The translations under genes were made by a program, and so were the position numbers. Of a stretch of DNA of 64,000 nt, positions 9,013 through 18,645 are shown one piece after another. The notes under the pieces were generated by a model. It ran no database searches and had not been told where the DNA came from. It worked only from the letters and a program-made list of their open reading frames with translations. Source of the stretch: JACCYQ01 sp036675565 (GTDB lineage Bacteria; Bacteroidota; Bacteroidia; Chitinophagales; Chitinophagaceae); the NCBI GenBank assembly GCA_036675565.1, contig JAKFER010000319.1, positions 11,657 through 75,656 on the forward strand, in the 5' to 3' direction. The first letter of the stretch is position 1. Each line of letters opens with the position of its first letter.

Positions 9013-10992
9013 ATGAAACATAAGCATATGAAATCATTTTTAATAATAGCAGTTTCATCGCTGTTATTTGCAGGGTGTAAAAAAATATTGGAAGAAGAAC
9101 CGCGCAGTATTTATGAACCCGGATTCTTTAAAACAGAGAAAGGAGTTCTGGGCGGTATTACATCCCAGTATGCCCATCTTCGCTTTATTTATGGGCAACC
9201 TTATTTTTACAATACCCTGGAAACCGGAACGGATGAATATACCTATGCGCAAAGTGCTGACGCAAACTTTAAGGATGCCGATTTGAGTGGCGTAGGAAAT
9301 CTAACGTCAACGAGCAGCCGTTCTGATGTTTTATGGGGAGCCGCTTTTTCTAATATCAATACAGCCAGCGGTATCATTGAAAACGCGGAAGCAGTTGGTA
9401 CCATACCTGCATCCCTGATTGCGGAAGCCAGGTTTTTCCGGGCTTTCGATTATTTCCTGTTAGTGCAAACTTTTGGTGGTGTGCCTTTGGATCTCGGAGC
9501 AGGAGAATTGAAATTCAATACAAATCCTTCCAGGTCATCTGTGCGAAACACGGTTCCTGAAGTTTATACCAAAGCCATATTCCCGGATTTAATAATGGCG
9601 ATCAATGATTTACCAGCAACCGGCAGGGTAACCGGTGGTGTTACTAAAACCGCAGCACGTCTTTACCTTGCAAAAGCATATTTAACTTACGCCTGGTGGC
9701 TGCAAAACCCAAACAATATTCCAACTTATCCGGAGACTTCAAGAACCGATCCCGATGGCCAGAATGCTGCATATTATTTTCAAAAAGCTTATGACATAGC
9801 TACTGAAGCGATAGCAGATCCCGGTCCTTTTGGTTTAATGGATACTTTTTATGACTTGCATTTAGGTGGTAATGATCGTAATAAAGAAATGGTGCTTTAT
9901 GCCGACCACACACAGGAAAGCGAATTTTATAATGGAGCCTGTTTGAATTGCTTTGATAGTGAAGCTGGCAACGGTAGAAACTCTGCTGTTTGGATGGTAA
10001 ACTGGAACTATACGGTTATCAGAAGCGCTCCAAACTCCGACGGTACCGGTTCTGCTGTCAGTTCTGTTCAGCGTGAAGCGGTTCAACCATTAGGTCGTCC
10101 ATATATTCGTATGGCTCCAATAATCGGTGTCTTTACCAATACGTTTGCTGATAAAACACTTGATTCCCGTTATGATGGAACTTTTACCACTGTTTACAGG
10201 GGCAATTGGAACAAAGCAGGAGTAGCAAATGCAACGCTTTACAATGCTAATGACTTGCCGATTACGCCTGGACAACCTGTGCTTACATTCCTGGAAGATG
10301 AATCTCAGGCTGCTAGTATTGTATATCCATCCGGAGCAAATTTTCCGGGTAAATCTTCAAATAATGTAGGAGCCGGTGTTTTGCCAGGAAGAGCAGATTT
10401 TGTGATCTCACCACGCGGTATTAGCAGGATCGTATTCCCGGGACTGTGGAAGATGGGAGTTTATCGTACCGATAATGGCAGTGGGCTGGGACAACCGAAT
10501 GCTACATCTACCCGACCATTCAAAATCGCCAAATTCTCTGAGCTATATTTCATTGCTGCCGAAGCAGCCGTGAAGGGAGCAACTACTCAAGCTGGTAAGT
10601 CTGCCGTAGATTTAATTAATGTGATACGTGCAAGAGCTGGCAAGTGGAAATTTTCCAATAAAGCCAATGCAACTTTTATAGCTGACAATAGTACGGCCAT
10701 GATAGCAGCTACACCTGCAACTATCGATATTAATTATATTTTAGCCGAGCGTTCCCGTGAATATTTTGGTGAAGGTCATCGCTGGTTTGACTTAGTCCGT
10801 ACACAAAAATGGAATGAACTTGCAGGCACCTATGAAATTGGCGGAGCAACTTATGGTAGTCATACACCGCAAACGGTTACCCGGACTATTCAACCCCATC
10901 ATTATTTAAGGCCAATACCACAAGGTCAGATTGATGGAATGGAATCAACCCCGGATGAAAAAGCGGCTTACCAAAACCCAGGTTACCAATAA
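9013..10992 (+). CDS. SusD/RagB-type surface glycan-binding lipoprotein
   Basis: This 659-aa lipoprotein forms the lid of the SusC channel and captures oligosaccharides at the cell surface. A lipobox (LLFAGC) puts the lipidated Cys at residue 22. The mature part has the SusD pattern: EARFFRAFDYFLLVQTFGGVPL near 137-158, a TPR-like helical region, and the C-terminal signature ILAERSREYFGEGHRWFDLVRT near 577-598. It ends the susCD unit, as a strong terminator follows. No SusE/SusF-like surface-binding protein accompanies it here, so the pair is minimal. Confidence 0.95.
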   Translation: MKHKHMKSFLIIAVSSLLFAGCKKILEEEPRSIYEPGFFKTEKGVLGGITSQYAHLRFIYGQPYFYNTLETGTDEYTYAQSADANFKDADLSGVGNLTSTSSRSDVLWGAAFSNINTASGIIENAEAVGTIPASLIAEARFFRAFDYFLLVQTFGGVPLDLGAGELKFNTNPSRSSVRNTVPEVYTKAIFPDLIMAINDLPATGRVTGGVTKTAARLYLAKAYLTYAWWLQNPNNIPTYPETSRTDPDGQNAAYYFQKAYDIATEAIADPGPFGLMDTFYDLHLGGNDRNKEMVLYADHTQESEFYNGACLNCFDSEAGNGRNSAVWMVNWNYTVIRSAPNSDGTGSAVSSVQREAVQPLGRPYIRMAPIIGVFTNTFADKTLDSRYDGTFTTVYRGNWNKAGVANATLYNANDLPITPGQPVLTFLEDESQAASIVYPSGANFPGKSSNNVGAGVLPGRADFVISPRGISRIVFPGLWKMGVYRTDNGSGLGQPNATSTRPFKIAKFSELYFIAAEAAVKGATTQAGKSAVDLINVIRARAGKWKFSNKANATFIADNSTAMIAATPATIDINYILAERSREYFGEGHRWFDLVRTQKWNELAGTYEIGGATYGSHTPQTVTRTIQPHHYLRPIPQGQIDGMESTPDEKAAYQNPGYQ

Positions 10993-11021
10993 AATTAAAT
11001 ATGCCAATCATTTAATAATAT

Positions 11022-11056
11022 AAACCGGGAACATGGTTCATCAGTTCCCGGTTTTT
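11022..11056 (+). terminator. Intrinsic terminator after susD
   Basis: An 11-bp perfect stem (11022-11032 with 11044-11054) and an 11-nt loop are followed by a T run. It separates susCD from the xylose genes. Confidence 0.85.
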
Positions 11057-11129
11057 AATATTTCAAATGAAGCAGAAGTATAATATTCTTCATAAGTTAT
11101 AGATTGCGAAAAAGTTAAAACCACCTGGG

Positions 11130-12611
11130 ATGTTATTATTAGGAATAGATTTAGGAACTTCTTCTGTAAAAGTATCTGTTGTAAATGCTGATACGCAACA
11201 ACTGGTTGCGTCTGCTCAATATCCAGAAACAGAGTCAGGCATCACTTCATTACATCCAGGTTGGGCTGAACAAAATCCTGATACCTGGTGGGAACATGTA
11301 CAACTGGTCATTTTAAAATTACACGCCCAACGTAAATATGACCCGAAAGATATTGGTGCCATTGGTATTGCATACCAGATGCATGGATTGGTGTGTATCG
11401 ATAAAGATCAGCAGGTACTGCGTGATAGCATAATCTGGTGTGACAGCCGTGCGGTGGATTTGGGGAACCAGGCTTTTGAAAAAATCGGCCAGGAAAAATG
11501 CTTGCTGCATTTATTAAATTCTCCCGGAAATTTTACCGCAAGCAAACTGGCCTGGGTAAAACAAAATGAACCGGCGGTATACGAAAAAATCAACCAGGTA
11601 ATGTTGCCCGGGGATTTTATAGCCATGAAACTGACCGGGGAAACCTTTACCAGTATCGCTGCCCTCTCCGAAGGAGTGTTCTGGGATTTTAAACAAAATG
11701 AATTATCCAAAGATGTTTTTGATCATTATGATTTAGATCGTTCATTCATTCCCGTTATAAAAAATGTTTTTACCGAACATGGAAATATCTTACCTGCTGT
11801 AGCATCCGCACTTTCTTTAAAAGCAGGCATCCCCGTTACCTATAAAGCTGGTGATCAACCCAATAATGCTTTATCATTAAATGTATTGAACCCGGGAGAA
11901 GTAGCTGCCACCGCAGGTACAAGCGGGGTAATTTATGCCGTCAGTGATCAGCTAACCTATGACCAGCAATCAAGGATCAACAGCTTCGCCCACGTAAATC
12001 ACACCTATGATCAAAAGCGCTTAGGCGTGCTGTTAAATATTAACGGAACAGGAATCCTGAATCGTTGGATAAAAGAAATTACCGGGAATAATATTTCTTA
12101 TGATGAGATTAATAAAATCTCCGAAAAAATAAATCCCGGCAGCGAAGGACTTATTATTCTTCCATTTGGAAACGGGGCAGAAAGAATGCTGGGCAACAAA
12201 ACCATTCATGCACATGTACATTACATAAACTTTAACGCACATCACACAGCGCACTTGTACAGGGCGGCGCAGGAAGGAATTGCTTTCGCTTTCAGGTATG
12301 GATTGGATATTATGCGTTTGAATGGGATTCATCCAACAGTTATCCGAGCAGGAAAAGCCAACATGTTTTTAAGCAAAGTATTTACACAATCGTTTGTAAA
12401 TGCAACACAAACCCCGGTTGAATTGTACAATAGTGATGGCAGTGTTGGAGCAGCTATTGGTGCAGGCATCGGGGCTTCTATATTTAAATCAGCATCTGAA
12501 GCATTTAAAACCTTTGTGCCCACACAAAAAATAGAACCAGCGCAAAAGGATTTATATGAAGAACTTTATAACAAATGGAAAACAACATTATTATTACAAC
12601 TCAATAAATAA
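11130..12611 (+). CDS. xylB: Xylulokinase
   Basis: Phosphorylates D-xylulose to xylulose 5-phosphate in the cytoplasm. The 493-aa FGGY kinase has the N-terminal phosphate loop GIDLGTSSVK at 5-14, the substrate motif QMHG at 83-86, WCDSR at 103-107, and the probable catalytic Asp242 in AGDQPNN. It is the first gene after the susD terminator and 60 bp before xylA. The unusual order xylB-xylA-symporter-uxuA couples both products of glucuronoxylan breakdown. Its promoter must lie in the 75 bp after the terminator, but I see no clear box there. Confidence 0.95.
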   Translation: MLLLGIDLGTSSVKVSVVNADTQQLVASAQYPETESGITSLHPGWAEQNPDTWWEHVQLVILKLHAQRKYDPKDIGAIGIAYQMHGLVCIDKDQQVLRDSIIWCDSRAVDLGNQAFEKIGQEKCLLHLLNSPGNFTASKLAWVKQNEPAVYEKINQVMLPGDFIAMKLTGETFTSIAALSEGVFWDFKQNELSKDVFDHYDLDRSFIPVIKNVFTEHGNILPAVASALSLKAGIPVTYKAGDQPNNALSLNVLNPGEVAATAGTSGVIYAVSDQLTYDQQSRINSFAHVNHTYDQKRLGVLLNINGTGILNRWIKEITGNNISYDEINKISEKINPGSEGLIILPFGNGAERMLGNKTIHAHVHYINFNAHHTAHLYRAAQEGIAFAFRYGLDIMRLNGIHPTVIRAGKANMFLSKVFTQSFVNATQTPVELYNSDGSVGAAIGAGIGASIFKSASEAFKTFVPTQKIEPAQKDLYEELYNKWKTTLLLQLNK

Positions 12612-12671
12612 CATTCAGGTAGTTAACTTCAACACTTCCTTATTTTGAAATAATTAAAAAAAAATAAACAG

Positions 12672-14000
12672 ATGAAAATTGTAACAGGTGACAAAGAATA
12701 TTTTAAAGGTATAGGCCAGATAAAATACGAAGGACCAGAAACCGATAATCCTTTAGCCTTCCGTTGGTATGATGACAATAAAATGGTAAACGGAAGATCA
12801 ATGAAAGAATGGTTACGTTTTGCATGTGCATACTGGCATAGCTTCTGCGGTAATGGCGCGGATCCTTTTGGAGAACCAACCCACCTTCATCCATGGAGCC
12901 AAAAAACCGATGCCATTGTACGTGCGAAAGACAAAGCAGATGCGGCTTTTGAATTCATCACAAAACTGGGACTACCCTATTATTGTTTTCATGATGTAGA
13001 TGCAATTGATTTTGGTGATGATGTAAATGAAAATGAAAAACGTTTGCAAACCATCACTCAATACCTGAAACAGAAACAGGATATCAGTGGCGTGAAACTG
13101 CTTTGGGGAACGGCCAATTTATTCTCCCACAAAAGATATATGAATGGCGCATCAACCAATCCTGATTTTCATGTGGTATCACATGCCGGTGCACAGGTGA
13201 AAGCAGCGCTTGATGCCACTATTGAATTAAAAGGAGAGAATTATGTATTCTGGGGGGGCCGTGAGGGTTATATGAGTTTGTTGAATACCAACATGCAAAA
13301 AGAGAAAGAACATCTTGCCCGCTTCCTGCATATGGCAAAAGATTATGCCAGGAAAAATGGTTTTAAAGGGCAGTTTTTTATTGAGCCAAAACCATGCGAA
13401 CCATCCAAACACCAGTATGATTATGATTGTGAAACCGTGATCGGCTTTTTAAGGCAACATGATCTGCTGAATGATTTTAGTTTGAATGTGGAAGTAAACC
13501 ATGCAACCCTTGCCGGTCATACATTTACACATGAACTCCAGGTTGCTGCTGATGCCGGATTATTGGGAAGCATGGATGCTAACCGCGGTGATTACCAGAA
13601 CGGCTGGGACACTGACCAGTTTCCAAATAATATCAATGAACTGACAGAAGCCATGCTCATCGTGCTGGAAGCTGGTGGTTTTAAAGGTGGAGGAATAAAT
13701 TTTGACGCCAAGATTCGCAGAAATTCAACAGACCTGGAAGATTTAGTATATGCACATATTGGCGGCATGGACAGTTTTGCCCGTTCGCTGATAACAGCCG
13801 AAAAGATCCTGCAAAATTCAGATTATAAAAAACTGCGTGAAGACAGGTATGCCTCTTTTAATGATGGAAAAGGAAAAGAATTTGAAGAAGGAAAACTTAC
13901 GCTGGAAGATCTGAAAGCTTATGCTATCGACCATGGAGAACCGAAAGTAACCAGTGGCAAACAGGAGTACTTTGAAAATATAATAAACCGGTATATTTAA
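12672..14000 (+). CDS. xylA: Xylose isomerase
   Basis: Converts D-xylose to D-xylulose. The 442-aa length and N-terminal extension fit the class II enzymes. Visible catalytic and metal residues are His107 and Asp110 (FHDVD), Glu238 and Lys240 (EPKP), Glu274 and His277 ([11 protein letters not shown]), Asp302, Asp313, Asp315 and Asp345. All are intact. It is flanked by the kinase and the symporter on the same strand with short gaps, so an operon is likely. Confidence 0.97.
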   Translation: MKIVTGDKEYFKGIGQIKYEGPETDNPLAFRWYDDNKMVNGRSMKEWLRFACAYWHSFCGNGADPFGEPTHLHPWSQKTDAIVRAKDKADAAFEFITKLGLPYYCFHDVDAIDFGDDVNENEKRLQTITQYLKQKQDISGVKLLWGTANLFSHKRYMNGASTNPDFHVVSHAGAQVKAALDATIELKGENYVFWGGREGYMSLLNTNMQKEKEHLARFLHMAKDYARKNGFKGQFFIEPKPCEPSKHQYDYDCETVIGFLRQHDLLNDFSLNVEVNHATLAGHTFTHELQVAADAGLLGSMDANRGDYQNGWDTDQFPNNINELTEAMLIVLEAGGFKGGGINFDAKIRRNSTDLEDLVYAHIGGMDSFARSLITAEKILQNSDYKKLREDRYASFNDGKGKEFEEGKLTLEDLKAYAIDHGEPKVTSGKQEYFENIINRYI

Positions 14001-14040
14001 TATATATTAAACCAAAACAAACCCGCTTAAAATAGTACAT

Positions 14041-15657
14041 ATGAATTCAACTTTAGAAACCCTCGATTGGATCGTACTGCTTGGTTATTTTGCCATCTTA
14101 CTGGGTATCGCCTGGTGGGTGATCAGCCAAAAAAACAAAACTACTGAAGATTATTTTCTGGCAGGTCGTAACGTGGGTTGGTTTGTAATAGGTGCATCTA
14201 TTTTTGCTTCCAACATTGGCAGCGAACACGTGGTAGGTCTTGCGGGTACCGGTGCAGAGTCAGGCATGCCTATGGCGCATTATGAATTACATGCCTGGAT
14301 CGTGTTGTTATTAGGCTGGTTCTTTCTTCCGTTTTATATGCGAAGCGGAGCATTTACGATGCCGGAATTTTTAGAGAAAAGATTTGATTCCCGTTCCCGA
14401 TGGTTTTTATCTATTTTTTCTATTGCAGGATATGTATTGACAAAGGTTTCTGTAACGATATATGCTGGTGGAATTGTAGTTTCTCAATTAATGGGTATTG
14501 AATTTTTAACCGGTGCAATTATTACAGTTGTGATCACTGGTTTGTATACCATTTTGGGAGGAATGAAAGCCGTTGTTTATACCGAAGCTTTTCAAACGGT
14601 GATATTATTAGTGGGAGCTTCGGTCGTAACGATCATGGGACTGAACGCTGTTGGTGGCTGGAGTGAATTGAAAGCAACTGCAGGAAGTACACACTTCAAT
14701 ATGTGGAGGCCGGCAAGCGATCCTGATTTTCCCTGGACGGGTTTATTATTCGGTGGAACAATTGTCGGTATCTGGTATTGGTGTACGGATCAATACATTG
14801 TTCAACGTACATTGGCGGCTAACAATATTAAGATTGGAAGACGCGGTGCGATGTTCGGTGCATTTCTTAAACTGGCTCCCATTTTTCTATTCCTGATTCC
14901 CGGCATCATCGCATTTGCGTTAAAGAAAAAAGGTTTGATTACATACGAAAAAAGTGACCAGGTTTTCCCAACATTAGTAGCTTACCTTCTACCCACCGGT
15001 ATGAAAGGCCTGGTTGTTGGAGGTTTGATGGCAGCACTCATGAGTTCATTGGCATCCGTTTTCAACTCCGCATCCACGTTGTTCACGGTCGATATTTTTA
15101 AAAAGTTATATCCCAATTCACCAGAAATAAAATTGGTAAGAATTGGTAAAATGGCTACAGGTTTAATTGTTGTTTTGGGAATGCTGTGGATCCCTATCAT
15201 GGATAAGATTGGTGGCGGCGTATTGTATCAATACCTGCAAAATGTACAGGCTTATATTGCTCCACCGATTACCGCTGTTTTTGTATTAGGTATATTATGG
15301 AAAAGGATCAATGCACAAGGCGCCATTGCTACATTATTTTATGGTTTGATTTCAGCTACTTTGAGAATCATTTTAGAATTAATGAAAGATGACCTGAATG
15401 GCTTTCCGCATTGGTTTGCAACCCTGAACTTTTCTCATTTCGCCATATTCAATTTCCTTGCCTGCGTATTGGTTTTAGTTGTTGTAAGCCTGTTAACACC
15501 AAAGCCTTCAGAAGAACAAATCAAAGGATTAACGCTTGGCACATTATCACCGGAACAAAGAAAAGCAAACAGGGAAAGTTATTCTCTTGTTGACGTTATT
15601 ATTTCATTGGTGTTGGTAGCCGTGGTGATCAGCATCCTGGTTTATTTCAGGGGATAA
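14041..15657 (+). CDS. Sodium/solute symporter (SSS family), probable xylose uptake
   Basis: This 538-aa inner-membrane protein has about 14 hydrophobic segments and the SSS family patterns: TTEDYFLAGRNVGWF near 34-48, SNIGSEHVVGLAGTGAESG near 58-76 and GGMKAVVYTEAFQ near 175-187. It resembles the vSGLT sugar transporters rather than proline or pantothenate carriers. Placement between xylA and uxuA points to xylose, xylo-oligosaccharide or glucuronate as the substrate; xylose is my preference, by context only. The next gene follows after 11 bp. Confidence 0.88.
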   Translation: MNSTLETLDWIVLLGYFAILLGIAWWVISQKNKTTEDYFLAGRNVGWFVIGASIFASNIGSEHVVGLAGTGAESGMPMAHYELHAWIVLLLGWFFLPFYMRSGAFTMPEFLEKRFDSRSRWFLSIFSIAGYVLTKVSVTIYAGGIVVSQLMGIEFLTGAIITVVITGLYTILGGMKAVVYTEAFQTVILLVGASVVTIMGLNAVGGWSELKATAGSTHFNMWRPASDPDFPWTGLLFGGTIVGIWYWCTDQYIVQRTLAANNIKIGRRGAMFGAFLKLAPIFLFLIPGIIAFALKKKGLITYEKSDQVFPTLVAYLLPTGMKGLVVGGLMAALMSSLASVFNSASTLFTVDIFKKLYPNSPEIKLVRIGKMATGLIVVLGMLWIPIMDKIGGGVLYQYLQNVQAYIAPPITAVFVLGILWKRINAQGAIATLFYGLISATLRIILELMKDDLNGFPHWFATLNFSHFAIFNFLACVLVLVVVSLLTPKPSEEQIKGLTLGTLSPEQRKANRESYSLVDVIISLVLVAVVISILVYFRG

Positions 15658-15668
15658 AAAGTTAGATT

Positions 15669-16844
15669 ATGTTAATGGAACAATCCATGCGATGGTATGG
15701 CCCGAATGACCCGGTAAAACTTTCCTACATCAGGCAGGCTGGTTGCAGTGCAGTAGTAACTGCGCTTCATCAGGTACCTGTTGGCGAAATATGGAAAGTA
15801 AAGGATATCATGGAAAGAAAGGAAATCATTAACCATGCCGGCATGGAATGGCATGTGGTTGAAAGTTTGCCAGTACATGAAGACATCAAAAAAAGATCGG
15901 GTGCGTATGAACGTTATATTGAAAATTATAAACAAAGCCTTGTTAATGCTGCCGGCTGTGGTATTAAAGTGATCACGTATAACTTTATGCCCATCCTCGA
16001 CTGGATGCGTACCAATGTTTCGTATACTTTACCGGAAGGAAGCAAGGCTTTGTATTTTGAACGATCCGCTTTTATTGCATTTGATCTTTACCTGTTAAAA
16101 AGACCCGGCGCGGTAAAAGATTATACATCAAAAGAAATTGAGAAGGCATCTGTTTTATTTAACCAAATGAATCAAATTGAAAAAGATGCTCTATATAAAA
16201 CGTGTTTAATGGGTTTGCCCGGAAGCGATGTCCCATTTACACCTGAAGAAATCCTGGAAGCCTTAAGAACGTACGAAGGCATTGATGCGGAAAAATTAAA
16301 AACACATTTGCACCTTTTTATTAACGAAGTAGCACCATTAGCAGAAGATGCTGGGATTAAATTAGCCATTCACCCGGATGACCCACCCTACTCTATTTTA
16401 GGTTTGCCCCGGATCATGAGCACGGAACAGGATGCCAAAGATTTGCTGGATGCTGTTCCTATTAATGCAAATGGTTTATGTTTTTGCACAGGCTCATTTG
16501 GTGCCAGGCCGGATAATGATTTAACAGGGATGGTTAACCGATTAGGTAAGCGCATTCATTTTCTGCATTTACGCAGCACCAAAAGAGATGCGGAAGGAAA
16601 TTTCTACGAAGCCTCTCATTTGGATGGTGATGTAGATATGTATGCTGTAATCAAGGAAATTCTCCAATTGATGAAACAGAGAAAAATCTCTCTCCCCATG
16701 CGGCCCGACCATGGTCACCAGATGCTGGATGACCTGGAGAAAACCACCTATCCCGGTTATAGTGCTATCGGCAGGCTGAAAGGTCTTGCTGAGATACGTG
16801 GTATGGAAACAGCAATTGCAAGGTCAATGAACTTGCAGGGTTAA
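15669..16844 (+). CDS. uxuA: Mannonate dehydratase
   Basis: Dehydrates D-mannonate to 2-keto-3-deoxygluconate in the glucuronate branch. The 391-aa protein has the UxuA start [18 protein letters not shown], then [14 protein letters not shown], the [11 protein letters not shown] segment, [15 protein letters not shown] near 237-251 and RPDHGHQM near 345-352. The true start may be the second Met (15675), which matches the E. coli N-terminus better. It is the last gene of the xylose operon. Glucuronate isomerase and the KDG kinase and aldolase are not in the window. Confidence 0.95.
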   Translation: MLMEQSMRWYGPNDPVKLSYIRQAGCSAVVTALHQVPVGEIWKVKDIMERKEIINHAGMEWHVVESLPVHEDIKKRSGAYERYIENYKQSLVNAAGCGIKVITYNFMPILDWMRTNVSYTLPEGSKALYFERSAFIAFDLYLLKRPGAVKDYTSKEIEKASVLFNQMNQIEKDALYKTCLMGLPGSDVPFTPEEILEALRTYEGIDAEKLKTHLHLFINEVAPLAEDAGIKLAIHPDDPPYSILGLPRIMSTEQDAKDLLDAVPINANGLCFCTGSFGARPDNDLTGMVNRLGKRIHFLHLRSTKRDAEGNFYEASHLDGDVDMYAVIKEILQLMKQRKISLPMRPDHGHQMLDDLEKTTYPGYSAIGRLKGLAEIRGMETAIARSMNLQG

Positions 16845-16945
16845 AATCAGGGGTTAAAACTCAAATGCCAGTATTAACAAAATGGTTTAACATTCTTAGC
16901 ATATGGTTGTTGTAACTTTATTCTGTTATCAACCAAAGCCTCTTT

Positions 16946-17758
16946 ATGCAAAAGGAATTCTTTGAACATATTTTTAAAAAACAACAACAGGTAGAACCGG
17001 TACCATCCAATGACCTGATAGCCGGCTGGGCCATGGAACTAATTTGCTTGTTATACCCGGAGAAGTCGGATAAAAAACATAATTCGCCCTGGGAAATTGA
17101 AACCCAGTTTGACCAACTTGAAAACAGGCTGACCGGTATTTTGAATGCAACAAAAGCTTGCAGTGATTGCAACAATGAAGCGATCGCAAAACAATGTTTC
17201 GAAAGAATTCCAAATCTTTACCGCCTACTCAATACTGATATCCAGGCAATGGTTGAAGGAGATCCTGCAGCCCGATCAGCGTTTGAAGTAGTGAGAGCCT
17301 ATCCTGGTTTCCTGGCCATTTCATTTTACAGGATGGCACATGCACTTTACAAATTAGATGTTCCGGTACTACCAAGGATCCTGACTGAATATGCGCATTC
17401 AAAAACCGGAATTGATATACATCCCGGTGCAGAGATCGGTGAATATTTTTTTATTGATCATGGAACCGGAGTTGTCATTGGCGAAACAGCCATCATTGGC
17501 AACCATGTAAAATTGTACCAGGGTGTAACGCTTGGTGCTTTGAGTGTTGAAAAGAATATGGCCAATATAAAAAGGCACCCGACTGTGGAGGATCATGCGA
17601 TCATTTATTCGGGAGCTACAATTTTAGGTGGTGATACAACCATTGGCCACCATAGTATCATTGGTGGAAATGTTTGGTTAACCCGCAGCGTTCCACCGCG
17701 TTCAAAAGTTTATCATAACCCGGAGATCACCGTAATGGAAGGTGTGATCGTTTCCTGA
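16946..17758 (+). CDS. cysE: Serine O-acetyltransferase
   Basis: Acetylates serine from acetyl-CoA as the first step of cysteine synthesis. The 270-aa protein has a helical N-terminal half and a left-handed beta-helix of hexapeptide repeats from about 155. Key residues visible are His159 (HPGAEIG), His172 (IDHGTGVVIGET) and the YQGVTLGA acetyl-CoA segment. It has the longer N-terminal domain common in Bacteroidota. cysM follows after 14 bp, so the two enzymes form a two-gene cysteine operon. Confidence 0.93.
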   Translation: MQKEFFEHIFKKQQQVEPVPSNDLIAGWAMELICLLYPEKSDKKHNSPWEIETQFDQLENRLTGILNATKACSDCNNEAIAKQCFERIPNLYRLLNTDIQAMVEGDPAARSAFEVVRAYPGFLAISFYRMAHALYKLDVPVLPRILTEYAHSKTGIDIHPGAEIGEYFFIDHGTGVVIGETAIIGNHVKLYQGVTLGALSVEKNMANIKRHPTVEDHAIIYSGATILGGDTTIGHHSIIGGNVWLTRSVPPRSKVYHNPEITVMEGVIVS

Positions 17759-17772
17759 CAAATAAAAAAAGT

Positions 17773-18645
17773 ATGGCAAGCATCATTGACCTGGTAGGTA
17801 ATACACCATTAGTGGAGATCAACAGGTTGAATCCAAATCCCGCAGTTAAAATATTTGCTAAACTGGAAGGCGACAACCCGGGTGGAAGTGTGAAGGACCG
17901 CCCGGCTTTGAATATGATCCGAAGTGCATTAGAAAGAGGTGAGATCAATTCTGAAACAAAATTAATTGAAGCTACCAGTGGGAACACCGGGATTGCACTG
18001 GCCATGATCGCCCGTTTGTTTGATCTGGAAATTGAACTGGTGATGCCCAATACATCTACCAGGGAACGCACATTAACAATGGAAGCCTTTGGAGCAAAGG
18101 TCACGTTGCTAGACAGCATTGAAATTTGTCGCGATTATGCAGAAGAAAAAGCAGCCACGGGTGAATATTTCATTTTGAACCAGTTTTCGAACCCGGATAA
18201 TTACCTGGCACATTACAAAACGACGGCTCCTGAAATATGGAAAGATACCAACGGTACCATCACGCATTTTGTAAGTTCCATGGGAACCACAGGTACCATC
18301 ATGGGCACTTCTATGTTCATGAAAGAAAAAAATAAAGAAATTCAAATTATCGGTTGCCAACCTACGGAAGAATCTTCTATCCCTGGCATTCGACGCTGGC
18401 CGAAAGAATATTTACCTAAGATTTTTGATCCTTCCCGTGTTGACAGGATCATTGATGTATCACAACAGGAAGCAACCGTAATGGCGCGGCAACTGGCAAA
18501 AACTGAAGGCATCTTTGCCGGTATGAGCAGTGGCGGAGCCGCTTCCGCAGCATTCAGGCTGGCTACTGAACTAGACAGCGGAATCATTGTTTTTATTGTA
18601 TGCGACCGTGGAGACCGTTACCTGAGCAGCGACCTTTTCGGATAA
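17773..18645 (+). CDS. cysM: Cysteine synthase, CysM type
   Basis: A PLP enzyme that makes cysteine from O-acetylserine and sulfide (or thiosulfate for CysM forms). The 290-aa protein has the PLP lysine Lys41 in GGSVKDRPA, the substrate loop TSGNTG near 73-78 and the phosphate loop GTTGT. GIRRWPKEYLP and the C-terminal CDRGDRYLSSDLF favour CysM over CysK. Its stop codon directly abuts the stop codon of the convergent phosphatase gene, leaving no room for a terminator. Confidence 0.93.
   Translation: MASIIDLVGNTPLVEINRLNPNPAVKIFAKLEGDNPGGSVKDRPALNMIRSALERGEINSETKLIEATSGNTGIALAMIARLFDLEIELVMPNTSTRERTLTMEAFGAKVTLLDSIEICRDYAEEKAATGEYFILNQFSNPDNYLAHYKTTAPEIWKDTNGTITHFVSSMGTTGTIMGTSMFMKEKNKEIQIIGCQPTEESSIPGIRRWPKEYLPKIFDPSRVDRIIDVSQQEATVMARQLAKTEGIFAGMSSGGAASAAFRLATELDSGIIVFIVCDRGDRYLSSDLFG

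Noticed and set aside
17727..18119. 130-codon minus-strand frame over cysM
   Set aside because: Antisense to a complete CysM; no motif of its own.
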